NCBI GenBank assembly: GCA_016946835.1
Contig: JACVTC010000021.1
Span: forward strand, 1,223,501-1,287,500
Direction: 5' to 3'
Source of the DNA: Neocallimastix lanati (nom. inval.)
Taxonomy: Eukaryota; Neocallimastigomycota; Neocallimastigomycetes; Neocallimastigales; Neocallimastigaceae
Length of the DNA stretch: 64,000 bases
The stretch's first letter is position 1; each line of letters starts with the position of its first letter. Positions 24,441-35,617 of this stretch are shown piece by piece. The position numbers and the translations under genes were made by a program. A model generated the notes under the pieces. The model saw nothing but the letters and a program-made list of their open reading frames with translations, was not told where the DNA came from and ran no database searches.

Positions 24441-24975
24441 AAGAAAAAAAAAAAGTTTCTATGCAACGAAACCTCACCTCCTTATGGATTAGGGTTTGAA
24501 TTTGTCTATCTGAAAGAAATTATGGTCTTCTCCTTTCAGAGGCATTTGGCCCTGCTTAGCCTGTCTTACTGCCATTTTTAGCATTGACGCTCCTGGTTTG
24601 TTTGCGCATATAACCGTCCATCGAAATTAGTAACCCTTATCGAGTACTAAGCCCGAGGCATAATTTCTGTAAAAGAGAGCCCGCAGATCGCACCAAGAAT
24701 GGCGTTTTAGAATCATCACCAGAAATGATTTGGTTCTTAAACAAAAACATCCTATTCCTTTTTATAATTGAAATGGATAATGTCTGCATCTCTTCCGCCA
24801 AGAGGGAAAGTTATATAATTAATACCACGTTACATATATATTTACACACTCATTATTCAAAAAGTTACTTAAATTAACACGATTTTTATCAACTGAACTA
24901 TTCACTACATTAGTAGTAACGATACTATTATTTTTACTATCACTAATTCTACTATTATTATTATAATATTTATAT
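24441..24975 (-). mobile_element. LINE 3'-end fragment, same subfamily as copy 2
   Basis: The minus strand matches the end of LINE copy 2 (about 13860-14310). It includes the last coding stretch (LLGG-like end near 24800) and the G+C-richer 3' UTR with ggcatttggccct and ttctttcagatag. Differences are scattered, so it is a separate and older insertion. It is 5'-truncated to about 0.5 kb. No poly(A) or target duplication is clear at its ends. Confidence 0.8.
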
Positions 24976-25156
24976 AGAATAGATTATTTCATTCATATTA
25001 TACCAAATATTTAATATATTGTAAATTATTCCATTCATATTACATTAAATATTTATAATAATATCATTTTATACAAAAATGAATTAATTTTTTTTATATT
25101 CAGAATTAAAAATATTTTTATTTATATATTATAATCCAGATTAATTATTATTAATT

Positions 25157-25206
<50 letters not shown>

Positions 25207-25499
25207 TTTTACTTTACAAAAATATCAATAAAAAAAAAGAGAAAAACAAAGATATTTAAATTTTATTTGATTAATAATCATTTTTGTAATAGTAATTTTT
25301 ATAAATAAATTTTTAATAAAGAAAATCTATATTAATTTAATAATAATAATAAAAAAAAAAAAAAAAATTAAAAAATAAAAACTAATTTCAAATTAAAAGA
25401 TATTATTCCTATCTCGAAATTCATATTATTCATTATGGGTAATAAAAAAAGAAAGTAATAACAAAATTAAAAAGAATAATTTAAGAGATATTAAAGATT
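24976..25499. other. A+T-rich spacer and TTL-gene 3' flank
   Basis: Nothing is recognised apart from a long T-run (about 25161-25200) and A-runs. The 3' UTR of the TTL-like gene should lie at about 25380-25499. Confidence 0.5.
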
Positions 25500-27233
25500 T
25501 TAATATTTAGAATTTTTAATTTCTTCCCAAAGAGCCTTATTTTTAGGGGATTTTACCTTGAAAAACTTTTTATAGTATTGAATGTTACTGTTTAATGGGA
25601 AAATTCTTTCGAATCCTCCCAAAGGTCTTGTAAATTCACAAATACTTTGTTGAACAGCTTCTTCTACAGGATCCTCAATTTCATATTCCCCTTCATAGGC
25701 TTTACCATTGACATGAGAATAAGGAACCATACCTAAAATATTAAATGTATCCACTAAAGTTTCACTTAACAATATCTTTCTCTCCATGCTAAGATTTTCT
25801 TCTCCTAAGTGTGGACTGATATTAATTTCTAATAACCATGGTTTGAAATGACTATCAACCATGATATCAATTCCATATAAATCAAAAATATTATTTGATT
25901 TTAAATTACGACCTTTTTGCTTTTCTAATTCTAAATGATTCATAGTGATAATGGCTTTAATGATAAGATCTTTAACCTCTTCTTCAAATTCAGAATAATT
26001 CATATTATATTTTTTCTTCAAATAATCTTTAACGTATGCAAAGGACAAAACGATATCCTTTGCAGTCATATTACTTTGTTTATTTTTTAAATTTAATCCC
26101 ATATTAGTAACATGTTTATATATATTATCTAAACTATCCAAATCTAAATCGTATTTTTCAGTGGATAACTTTGCCCATCCATTAGTATGTAAATAAATTT
26201 TTAATGGATCATGACCAGTTACCAATACATGGAAACGTAAATCAAACTTTCTATCATTAATTAATAATGGATCAGCAATGTATCTGGTAACAATATCATG
26301 TTCCCTCACATCTTCAATATTTTTTAAGAAACGAATACCACGACCCGTCATAGCATTTCTGGGTTTAATAAGCCATAAATTGTCTTTAGATACCTTATAA
26401 TCTTTAAATAAATTTTTAAATTCATCAAAATGATCATAAGTAAAAGTTTCAGGCATAAAATTATAATCATTTGGATATTTCTTTCTGTAAATATCATAGT
26501 TTTTATATAATAAATGTTTTCTGCAAATTTCATGGAACATTAACATATGATTAACTCTTTGATATTTATTAATATCACTTTGTACAACGGACTTACTACG
26601 ATGATTTCTCCAATATAAATTAGGATCATCCTTGTGGAATAAACGAATAATATTATTTATCTCTAATGCTCTCTTTATACTTTTAAAAGTACTAGTTGAG
26701 TTAACTCTAAGGCCAATTTGTTGAATTGCTCCAACAAAATATTCTTTATCAGTAATTTCAATCTCAGAAACACCTCCATTTATGTTACTTTCCATGAATG
26801 AAGGATATTGGAAGAATATTGTTCTTTGTGGAATTTTACATCTTGGAGAAGGATTCATCATCAATAATTTTTGAGATGTATAATTTTTGAATTCAGGAAA
26901 TATCTCTTCTAAACTTCTTTTCAATCTTTTATTTTCGTCTTTTTTATTTTCGTCTTTTTTATTTTCGTCATTATTCTTGGAATCTTCATTGTCAACTTGA
27001 GATTGAACATTCTTATCTAAATTATTATACGTATAATATACCATATTTTGTTGACCTTCACCATTAACTGGAACAAAATTTTTTAATAGTTTTTCTTCAT
27101 TTCTAATTTCTGATATTTTTTCAATATTAATTACAGGTTTATTACTATTTAAATTCTCATTTATTAATTCACATTTTGTAAATTTTAATATAAAATAAAA
27201 TATATAAATATAATGTAGCAACGGTTTAAACAT
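25500..27233 (-). CDS. Tubulin-tyrosine-ligase (TTL/TTLL) domain protein with N-terminal signal-type segment
   Basis: 577 aa, intronless. The C-terminal two thirds form a TTL-family ATP-grasp ligase, the group that adds Tyr, Glu or Gly to tubulin and other proteins. Visible motifs: WLIKPRNAMTGRGI (287-300, nucleotide binding), KFDLRFHVLVTG (329-340), LYGIDIMVD (452-460) and the Mg-binding LLEINISPHLG (467-477). The layout resembles TTLL4/5-type polyglutamylases more than TTL itself, but substrate choice cannot be read from sequence. The N-terminus (MFKPLLHYIYIFYFILKFTKC) is strongly hydrophobic, like a signal peptide or anchor, which is unexpected for a tubulin enzyme. A low-complexity acidic/Lys region follows, with a KKDEN repeat (92-101). 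The ATG at 27233 is preceded by A/T-rich non-coding DNA with no in-frame extension. Gut fungi make flagellated zoospores, so a tubulin-modifying role is plausible. Confidence 0.88.
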   Translation of the reverse strand: MFKPLLHYIYIFYFILKFTKCELINENLNSNKPVINIEKISEIRNEEKLLKNFVPVNGEGQQNMVYYTYNNLDKNVQSQVDNEDSKNNDENKKDENKKDENKRLKRSLEEIFPEFKNYTSQKLLMMNPSPRCKIPQRTIFFQYPSFMESNINGGVSEIEITDKEYFVGAIQQIGLRVNSTSTFKSIKRALEINNIIRLFHKDDPNLYWRNHRSKSVVQSDINKYQRVNHMLMFHEICRKHLLYKNYDIYRKKYPNDYNFMPETFTYDHFDEFKNLFKDYKVSKDNLWLIKPRNAMTGRGIRFLKNIEDVREHDIVTRYIADPLLINDRKFDLRFHVLVTGHDPLKIYLHTNGWAKLSTEKYDLDLDSLDNIYKHVTNMGLNLKNKQSNMTAKDIVLSFAYVKDYLKKKYNMNYSEFEEEVKDLIIKAIITMNHLELEKQKGRNLKSNNIFDLYGIDIMVDSHFKPWLLEINISPHLGEENLSMERKILLSETLVDTFNILGMVPYSHVNGKAYEGEYEIEDPVEEAVQQSICEFTRPLGGFERIFPLNSNIQYYKKFFKVKSPKNKALWEEIKNSKY

Positions 27234-28560
27234 TGTTATTTAAAATTTCAAATTACTTTATATGATTATTATTTATAATACTTGTTTATTTTTAAAATTA
27301 CTTTGGCGTCTCAATACTTTAAATCAACTTACACTCAAACTTTATATTAAACAAATAAAATTTTATTTATTTCATTAATAGAGATGCATAAAAACTTACA
27401 ATATATCAGTGATATGTGAAATTCTCTATTTTAAAGAAAAAATATTAAACTATTTATAAGAATTTATCATTTTAATTAAAAAAAAAAAATTACATAATAT
27501 AAATTAATTATTTACTTTTTTTTATTTTTTTTTTTTAATTAATTAATTATGCTTAATTTTTATTAATTATATAATTTTCGTAAATTCATAAAAACTTTGT
27601 TTTTTTTTTAGCCACTTTTATATATGAATTGAGAATTGGTAATTTAATTTAATATATTTTTATAATTAATCGGTTTATTTATTATTTTATTTAATATTTA
27701 AAATTTTAATATATTGGAATGTAATGTTTATATATAGACTTTAATTAATTCTATATGATAAAAAAAATAATTATGAAGAAACAATTTTGATTTTGTGTAT
27801 GCACTGTTTTTTTAAGTTAAGGTATTAAGATACTTGAAATATTTAGTATAAACCTTCATAACAAACTTGTTATATATAATATTTAGTCATTTATAAGCTT
27901 TCATAACAACTTGTTATATATAATATTTAGTTATTTATAAACCTTCATAACAAACTTGTTATATATAATATTTAGTCATTTATAAGCTTTCATAACAACT
28001 TGTTATATATAATATTTAGTTATTTATAAACCTTCATAACAACTTGTTATATATACTAATTATATATAATAATTAGTAATTATTGATATATATAGTATAT
28101 ATAACCATTTATGTTCTTAATTATATATTCTTAATTAGAATAAATATGTTTATATTTATATTTTATATTGATAGATAAATTAATAGATAGATTAATAAAT
28201 TAATACTCTTTTTTATTATGTATTATTTATTAATAAATACTCTTTTTATTATTTATTATTTATTATTTATTAATAAATACTCTTTTTATTATTTATTATT
28301 TATTATTTATTATTTAATTATTTATTATTTAATTATTTATTATTTAATTATTCAATTATTTATTATTTATTAATAAATACTCTTTTTATTATTAATTATT
28401 ATTTATTATTATTATTTATTATTCAATTATTTATTATTTATTATTTATTATTTATTATTTATTATTTATTTATTATTTATTATTTAATTATGTATTATTT
28501 ATTATTTATTATTCAATTATTTATTATTCAATTATTTATTATTTGACGAAGTAATATAAC
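27234..28560. repeat. Spacer with tandem repeats
   Basis: No gene is seen. At about 27848-28050 a ~43 bp unit (cttcataacaa-cttgttatatataatatttag) repeats about five times; two alternating variants give an ~86 bp higher-order period. At about 28195-28550 lies a TTATTTA-type satellite with the taataaatactctttttatt core and later ttcaattatttatt units. Confidence 0.8.
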
Positions 28561-28772
28561 CAATAAATAATGCTAATTCTTATAATAAAACAGTTAAAAA
28601 CAAATTATTAATAAGATAAATAGGATTTCCTTGCAATAGAATAGAGTTTAATTTAAAAATAAAATTTATTAATAAAATATATTATGATTATTATACTTTG
28701 CGAATAAATTAAAATTGCCTAATTAATCCATATCTTATTTGTATTTATTCACTTATTTTCAAAGAAATTAAT

Positions 28773-28803
<31 letters not shown>

Positions 28804-30700
28804 AATAAGATTATTATAATAGTTCTAATATAATATAATATATTTATAATGTATTTGGTTTGAATACTATAATTCTAATATAATAATATATTAACAATAC
28901 ATTTCTGTTAGAACGATAACTAATTCACATAGCTTTAATGACCTATTAAAAAAAGAAAAAATTTAACTGTAATGTACATAACAAAGAATTTAAAACATTA
29001 TTACATATTAATGTGAATTATAAATATTAATGTAGATGTATTTAAATAATACAAATTGTATTTTTTTTTTACAAAATAATATCGTTAAGTCCTTATCATA
29101 TTTATTTTAATTATCAATGATTATTTACAGGAGAAAATTATAAATTTTAAAAGCAATATTTTATTTGATAAAATAATTCACTAATCAACCAACAGGTTCC
29201 TTAACCTCATCTTGGCAAATGTACATGTACCCGTCTTGATATTGCTTTGACTTGTAAAAGAATGCAACTTGATATTGTGAATCATCTACTATCTCTGACA
29301 GGAATAAAATCATTAATATCTTAAAATGTTTTTAAATTACACCATTGATTTAAAATTTATTTATAAAGGCATTTATGATTTTACTGTTTATTCTGACATT
29401 TTAACTAAATATGTAAAAAGTGTCAAAAATGATAAAATTTACAAACTTGGTATTTGAAAAATAAATATTAAATTTTTAAAGAAAGTGAATGAATAAAGTT
29501 TATAATAAAAATAAATTACTTTTAAGAAATTTATTATTATAATTATTTATATTCAAATTGAATTTTTATTAATAAAATGACTAAAAAAAAATTAAAAAAA
29601 CTCAAATATAATAAAAATAATAATAATAATAATGATAATAATAATAATAATCCATATATATATACATTACTAATTTATTAATTACATTAAGCCACAAGTT
29701 TTAGTATAAAAGAAATTGAAAAATGTATTAATAAATCATTATAATTTAACTTTTTATTAAGTTAATTAACTAATAGAAATATAATAAATAAAATTTATTT
29801 TGAAAATCAACTCTTAAAACTACCAATAAATAAGTTTTTTTTTATACGTTGTTTGGCTTTTTATTATATAATTTTACATACAATTAAAAGTACATATATA
29901 AGTAGAGTAGGTGTTTCTTGTTAGAATAATTTTAAATGACTACGAATTAAAATAATTAATTCAATTGATGTAAAAATATTAAAATATATAAAATAGAACT
30001 TATGAATTATTGAAGAAGTGGCCTTGTCAGTTTTCCTATCAATAAACGTACCAAGAAAGAAAAAAGATTTAAACTTTTCTGTAAATGATAAGGCAATGAG
30101 GAAGGAACCAATGAATCACTTCAGAGATACCAACTTACAAAGAAAAAAAAAATTAAGAAATTTAAAAATTAGAAAAACTAATAATCAAAAATAAAAATGG
30201 AAAAATTAAAATAAATCTTAATTGATGGTAATTTACGACTAATTAGAAAAAAAAAAAAAAAAAAAAAATTAAAATAAATTAAATTAAAAAAATTTAATAA
30301 TAAATAATTGAATAATAATTAAATAATAATAAATAAAAAAAGAGTATTTATTAATAAATAATTGAATAATAAATAAGTGAATAATAATAAATTTTTTTTA
30401 TAATAAAATTTAATTAAAGTATTAATAAAAATATTATAAGATATTCATTATTTTCATATTTCCGAAAGTAGAAATCATTATGAACATAAATAGATTAATT
30501 AAATAATTTTATTAATTAAATAATTTTATTAATTAAATAATTTTATAATATAAATAATATAAATAACAATATAATATAAATAACAATATAATATAAATAA
30601 CAATATAATATAAATAATAATATAATATAAATAATAATATAATATATTATTAAAAATAAATATTTTAAATAGAAATTATATTTTATAATCTTTCAATTAA
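28561..30700. other. A+T-rich spacer with two small coding-like islands
   Basis: Mostly non-coding. An exon-like stretch on the minus strand (29187-29300) is listed separately. A second island at about 30013-30150 has normal base composition and an open plus-strand frame (EEVALSVFLSINVPRKKKD...), but no start, stop context or recognisable family. Short tandem repeats (ataatataaataacaat units) are at about 30545-30640. An inverted copy of the satellite core is near 30344. Confidence 0.5.
29187..29300 (-). pseudogene. Orphan terminal-exon-like fragment
   Basis: On the minus strand a good 3' splice site (ttattcctgtcag) is followed by an open stretch ending in TGA. It reads IVDDSQYQVAFFYKSKQYQ and then DGYMYICQDEVKEPVG. 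Base composition and codon pattern are those of a real gene. No upstream exon could be recognised and the family is unknown. It may be the last exon of a gene whose other exons are very short, or a leftover of a lost gene. Confidence 0.35.
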
Positions 30701-32035
30701 ATATATATTATTTATTATTTATTATTTATTATTTATTATTTATTATTTATTATTTATTATTTATTATTTATTATTTATTATTTATTATTTATTATTTATT
30801 ATTTATTATTTATTATTTATTATTTATTATTTATTATTTATTATTTATTATTTATTATTTATTATTTATTATTTATTATTTATTATTTATTATTTATTAT
30901 TTATTATTTATTATTTATTATTTAATTATTTATTATTTATTATTTATTATTTATTATTTATTATTTATTATTTAATTATTTATTACTCAATTATTCAATT
31001 ATTTATTATTCAATTATTTATTAATAAATACTCGATTTATTATTATTTATTATTTATAATTTATTATTCAATTATTTATTAATAAATACTTATTTTATTA
31101 TTATTTATTTATTTATTATTTATTATTCAATTATTTATTAATAAATACTCATTTTATTATTATTTATTCTTTATTATTTATTATTCAATTATTTATTAAT
31201 AAATACTCATTTTATTATTATTTATTCTTTATTCTTTATTCTTTTTTATTTATTATTCAATTATTTATTAATAAATACTCATTTTATTATTATTTATTAT
31301 TTATTCTTTATTCTTTATTTCTTTATTATTTATTATTCAATTATTTATTAATAAATACTCATTTTATTATTATTTATTATTTATTCTTTATTCTTTTTTA
31401 TTTATTATTCAATTATTTATTAATAAATACTCATTTTATTATTATTTATTATTTATTCTTTATTCTTTATTATTTATTATTCAATTATTTATTAATAAAT
31501 ACTCATTTTATTATTATTTATTCTTTATTCTTTATTCTTTTTTATTTATTATTCAATTATTTATTAATAAATACTCATTTTATTATTATTTATTATTTAT
31601 TCTTTATTCTTTTTTATTTATTATTCAATTATTTATTAATAAATACTCATTTTATTATTATTTATTATTTATTCTTTATTATTTATTATTCAATTATTTA
31701 TTAATAAATACTCATTTTATTATTATTTATTATTGATTATTTATTCTTTATTCTTTATTCTTTATTATTCAATTATTTATTAATAAATACTCATTTTATT
31801 ATTATTTATTTTTTATTCTTTATTATTTATTGTTCAATTATTTATTAATAAATACTCATTTTATTATTATTTATTATTTATTCTTTATTATTTATTATAC
31901 AATTATTTATTAATAAATACTCATTTTATTATTATTTATTATTGATTATTTATTCTTTTTTATTTATTATTCAATTATTTATTAATAAATACTCATTTTA
32001 TTATTATTTATTATTGATTATTGATTTTATATTCA
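30701..32035. repeat. Long satellite: TTATTTA tract, then ~15 units with the taataaatactc core
   Basis: About 30715-30960 is a near-pure TTATTTA-type tract. From about 31000 to 32035, roughly 15 units of about 57-80 bp repeat a core of the form ttcaattatttattaataaa followed by tactcattttattatt. The units are separated by variable ttattcttta stretches. No spacers of unique sequence occur, so this is a satellite and not a CRISPR array. Confidence 0.9.
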
Positions 32036-32110
32036 TTATTTATTTTTAAAAGTAAGTCCTGCTATTAAAGCTCAATTCGTACAACACTTAACACAGTAAT
32101 ACCTAATAAA

Positions 32111-32560
32111 TAAAAAAAAAAACATAGACTTGCACACATGGGTACCCATCTCCCATATGGCCATACAGTTATTAATTAACTGTAAGGTGATGAGTTATTG
32201 GCATACTGTAACAGCTTCGCCGCTCTCAATCGTCGTTACACACTTCCCGGAGATGCATTCCTAACGTTCCTACATATATCTCTATTGACCACGAGCATCA
32301 GAACGGAATCATTAACTCCTCCCTAGTGGGTGTAATCATTGGCGATTGGAAATTTTACAATCATCAAGGTCTATGCTTCAATTCAAAACGTAGAATCAGG
32401 GTTGGGTGAAATAATCATTTGAGGGAAAGCCTTATGAATATCACGTGTGGTCTCATGATATCCCAGGATAGAAACCTCATCCGATTATTTGGTGCCATGC
32501 CGAGGATTCGAACCCCGCCATCTACAGTAACCTGTATCGATACCCAATAAATAAATTTAA
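32111..32560 (-). ncRNA. Structured Pol III-type RNA gene or SINE in a GC island
   Basis: A ~430 bp island of normal base composition in DNA that is otherwise nearly all A/T, with no coding frame. On the minus strand: a perfect B box ggttcgaatcc (32514-32504) sits in a tRNA-like T arm (5 bp stem, 7 nt loop) followed by a CCA-like gcatggcacca. Strong hairpins follow, such as 32462-32454 with 32445-32437 (9 bp including two G-U) and 32183-32165 (7 bp, 5-nt loop), the latter enclosed by a second stem. The block ends in an 11-T run (32122-32112), a Pol III terminator. A convincing A box is missing. Candidates are SRP RNA, RNase P/MRP RNA or a tRNA-derived SINE. A possible diverged relic at 61455-61545 favours a SINE. 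I did not find the diagnostic SRP domain IV or RNase P core motifs. Confidence 0.6.
32112..32122 (-). terminator. Pol III-type oligo-T terminator
   Basis: Eleven consecutive T on the minus strand directly after the last hairpin-rich part of the RNA island. It is the first long T-run downstream of the B box in that orientation. Confidence 0.55.
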
Positions 32561-33943
32561 AAAAATTTTCTCGTTTTTATTAAACTTTATTTACCTATAT
32601 TAATGGCCAGCCTTTTAAAAAAATATTCTAATAGGACATTTATAATAAATTTAAAATAATTTACTACAAAAATTTTTATGATTCAAAACATTATAAAATA
32701 ATTAATTAAAGTAATTGTTTTATTTTGTTAAAAATCTAACATTTATAATACATTTAGTATTTTTTCTTGAATACTTAAACAATTAAATTTAAAAATTAGA
32801 ATTACTATCCAAATATATTTATTAGTAAAAAAAAAATAATTATGATTATTTTATTTAATTATTATTAATCGGTTATTATTTTTTTATTCATTATATATTA
32901 AATTTAATTTTTTTTTTTTTTTGTAATTTCCAATATATTAGTTATATAAACTATTTTAAAACATGGTAGATAAATTTTATATATAAGCTTTTTTAATAAT
33001 TTTTGAAATATTTACAAAAAAAAAAAAAAAAATTTTTTTTATTGTTATAATTTTTTAATGAAATTCAGATATTTTTAAATGGCTGTAAATATATATATAT
33101 TGTTTAATTATATTAATATATCATTGTATAATTATTTTTTTATATTTTATATTTATGTAATTTATTTAAAATTTTGGTTTTTCTGTAATTTATTATTCAA
33201 TTATTATTATAACTATTATAATTATTATTATTATTATTATTATTATATTTATTTTAATTATTATTATTATTATTATAAAAATATTTAAATATAAAAAAAT
33301 AGTTTTTATCATTAAAAATAATTATAACAGTTTGAAAAAAAAAAAAAAAGTGTTACTTTAAAATGTTAATAAAGTTAAGTTTTGCTTACACTTCCTATTT
33401 ATTGTTTATTTGTATTAAAATAATATAAAAATCACATTAAATAATTATTTATAATAAATCATAATAATAATCAATAATAATAATTTTAAAAATAATAATA
33501 AATATTTTTTTATATACTAAAATAATTTAAAGATATATAAAATTTTTACAATAAAAATAAAGTTAAAGGTTTAAGAGATAAAAGTACTTTTAAAAAGAAA
33601 ATTCTTTATTTTTTGAATAAGTATTTTTTTTTTTATTAAAAAAATTTTTTTAAAAAAAAATTATAAAATAAAAAAAAAAAAAAAAAAAGGAATTTCTTTT
33701 ATATATTAATAATTTTAAGTTTTGTTTTTATTTCTTATTTATTGTTTTGAGGTTTTGATATTTTATTAGGAGAGATATGTATATATCACATATTAAATTT
33801 TTTAGAATGAAGTATGTTAGATTATCTTATTGATACCATATTTTATATTTGAATTATTTGACTTATTTTACAGTATAAACTATTTAAAAAATTTTTCTTT
33901 AATAAATTCTTTTATTGTAACTTATAAAAATAAAATTATAAAG
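32561..33943. other. A+T-rich spacer, no gene seen
   Basis: It contains (ATT)n at 33214-33275 and several A- or T-runs. No feature with coding-like composition is present. Confidence 0.6.
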
Positions 33944-35140
33944 AAATTATTAATGAAATAATTGATAAAGTCAAATATCTCGTTGAAGTTATCAAAGATA
34001 TTAACTTCAAAGAATATTATCCTCAAAAGAATTGTAAAAAGCTTCTTCCTGAATTAAATATTAAGAAAGATGGTTATGCTGATATTAATGCTAAAAGATA
34101 TTTTAAATCTTCTTGAAATTAATTCCCAAAATAATAATAATAATATTATTAATAATAATAGTAATAATATTAATATTAATATCAATAACCATTTATCTCA
34201 TACTTAATTAATAAATAAAGTTTTTAATAATCCAAAATTCAATATCGAAAAAAATTATTAGAAATCTTCAACTCATTGAAAAGAACGATCAAGAATAATT
34301 ATATTTAGAGTTAAATAATATATTCATTGATTATTTCTATTTAAAAAACTTTAAGAAATGTACAAAGAAATATATTTTAAATCAATATAATAAAGAATTT
34401 TCTACATTTATTTGAAGTATTGAAAAAGAAAAACTTTAAGAAACTTTATCCAAATGATGATGTTAAAGAAATTTTCCCCGAATTAAATAATAATTAGAAA
34501 GGTTATCCAGAATTGAATATTAATGACTCGATCAATCAACTCGATATTTCCTTGGAATATTATAGTAAAAGTTCACTCATAAATGATTTCATTAAAATTT
34601 TCAATGATGTTGTTAATAATAAAAATTTTTCTTTATATAATATTAAAGAAAAAATATTTAAATTAAATGAATCTTTTATTCTCAAAGTAAGAACTAAATT
34701 AGTGGATCTCATTAAATTAAAAAATAATCTTACTAAAATTTTATTTCTCTTATTCCAAAGAAATTAAAGAGTATATGAAAATTATTTGTAATATCTATTT
34801 TAATGAGGCATATTCAGATATACCAAATTATCGAAGAAAAAAATCCTTAATTAAAAATTAATAAAGAAGAGCATACTCAAATTAATATAAAAAATATTTT
34901 AGGTATAAAAAAGAATGAAACATATCAAGAAATCCATCATAATTATGAAAAATATAATTTGAATGATATTAATAATACCCTTTTCAATTTATAAAATTCT
35001 AATAAAAGATCGTTCTATCTTGAATTGAGAGATTATTTTGTATGTTTGAATAAAGTGGATCTTAATCATCCAAAGCTATTTTATGAAAAATTTAAAAGTG
35101 TGATGGAATCTTTAATCAATAATATATATATATATTAGAT
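33944..35140 (+). pseudogene. Decayed coding region of unknown family
   Basis: The composition is coding-like, and short readable stretches appear in changing frames: DKVKYLVEVIKDINFKEYYP with KLLPELN (33965-34070), and LYPNDDVKEIFPELN, then 84 codons at 34513-34767 (INQLDISLEYYSKSSLIND...). The phrase -YP...K..-PELN recurs at about 34020 and 34450, suggesting the original protein had internal repeats. Many stops and frameshifts separate the pieces. I do not recognise the family. It lies just downstream of GH32 copy 1, which points the other way. Confidence 0.45.
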
Positions 35141-35617
35141 AATATTATATAAAAAAAAGATATAAAATTATAATATTATAATGACGTTTTAAAATAAAAT
35201 TATTAAATAGACATATCAGCATATAAAAGAAATAATGAATTCAAATAATAAAGAGTTTTATATTTTATTTATTTATTTATTTATTAATTTATTAATTTAT
35301 TTATTTATATTTTTTTAATTAATTTTTATATTTTATTTACATTTAATTTTTATAATAAAGTTCTATATGTATATAATTTTAGTAATATATATAAAAAAAA
35401 ATAAGAAAAATAAAAATATTTAAAAATTTATTTGTTCATAGATGTTTGGTAAAGTTATTAATGAAGAAATTATCATATATAGATTTAAATATTTTTCAAT
35501 ATTGAATCATTGATATTGATTTAATATAATATGATATTTTAAATTTTTTTTTTTTTTAATTTTTTTATTTCTTTAAACTTATGTATAAAATTCTTTTAAT
35601 TTTTTTTTTTCAAAAAC
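35141..35617. other. 3' flank of GH32 copy 1
   Basis: A/T-rich. Unlike copies 2-6, copy 1 lacks the shared 3' flank phrase gcttaaatatctaaaaa in this position, so a breakpoint of the gene-family duplication lies close to 35610. Confidence 0.5.

Noticed and set aside
30960-32035. Regular repeats that could suggest a CRISPR array
   Set aside because: Units are joined by more A/T repeat, not unique spacers of constant size, and the setting is eukaryotic.
32491-32560. A complete tRNA gene on the minus strand
   Set aside because: The T arm and CCA-like end are good, but no matching 5' acceptor, D arm or anticodon arm can be folded upstream. It is kept as part of the larger RNA element.
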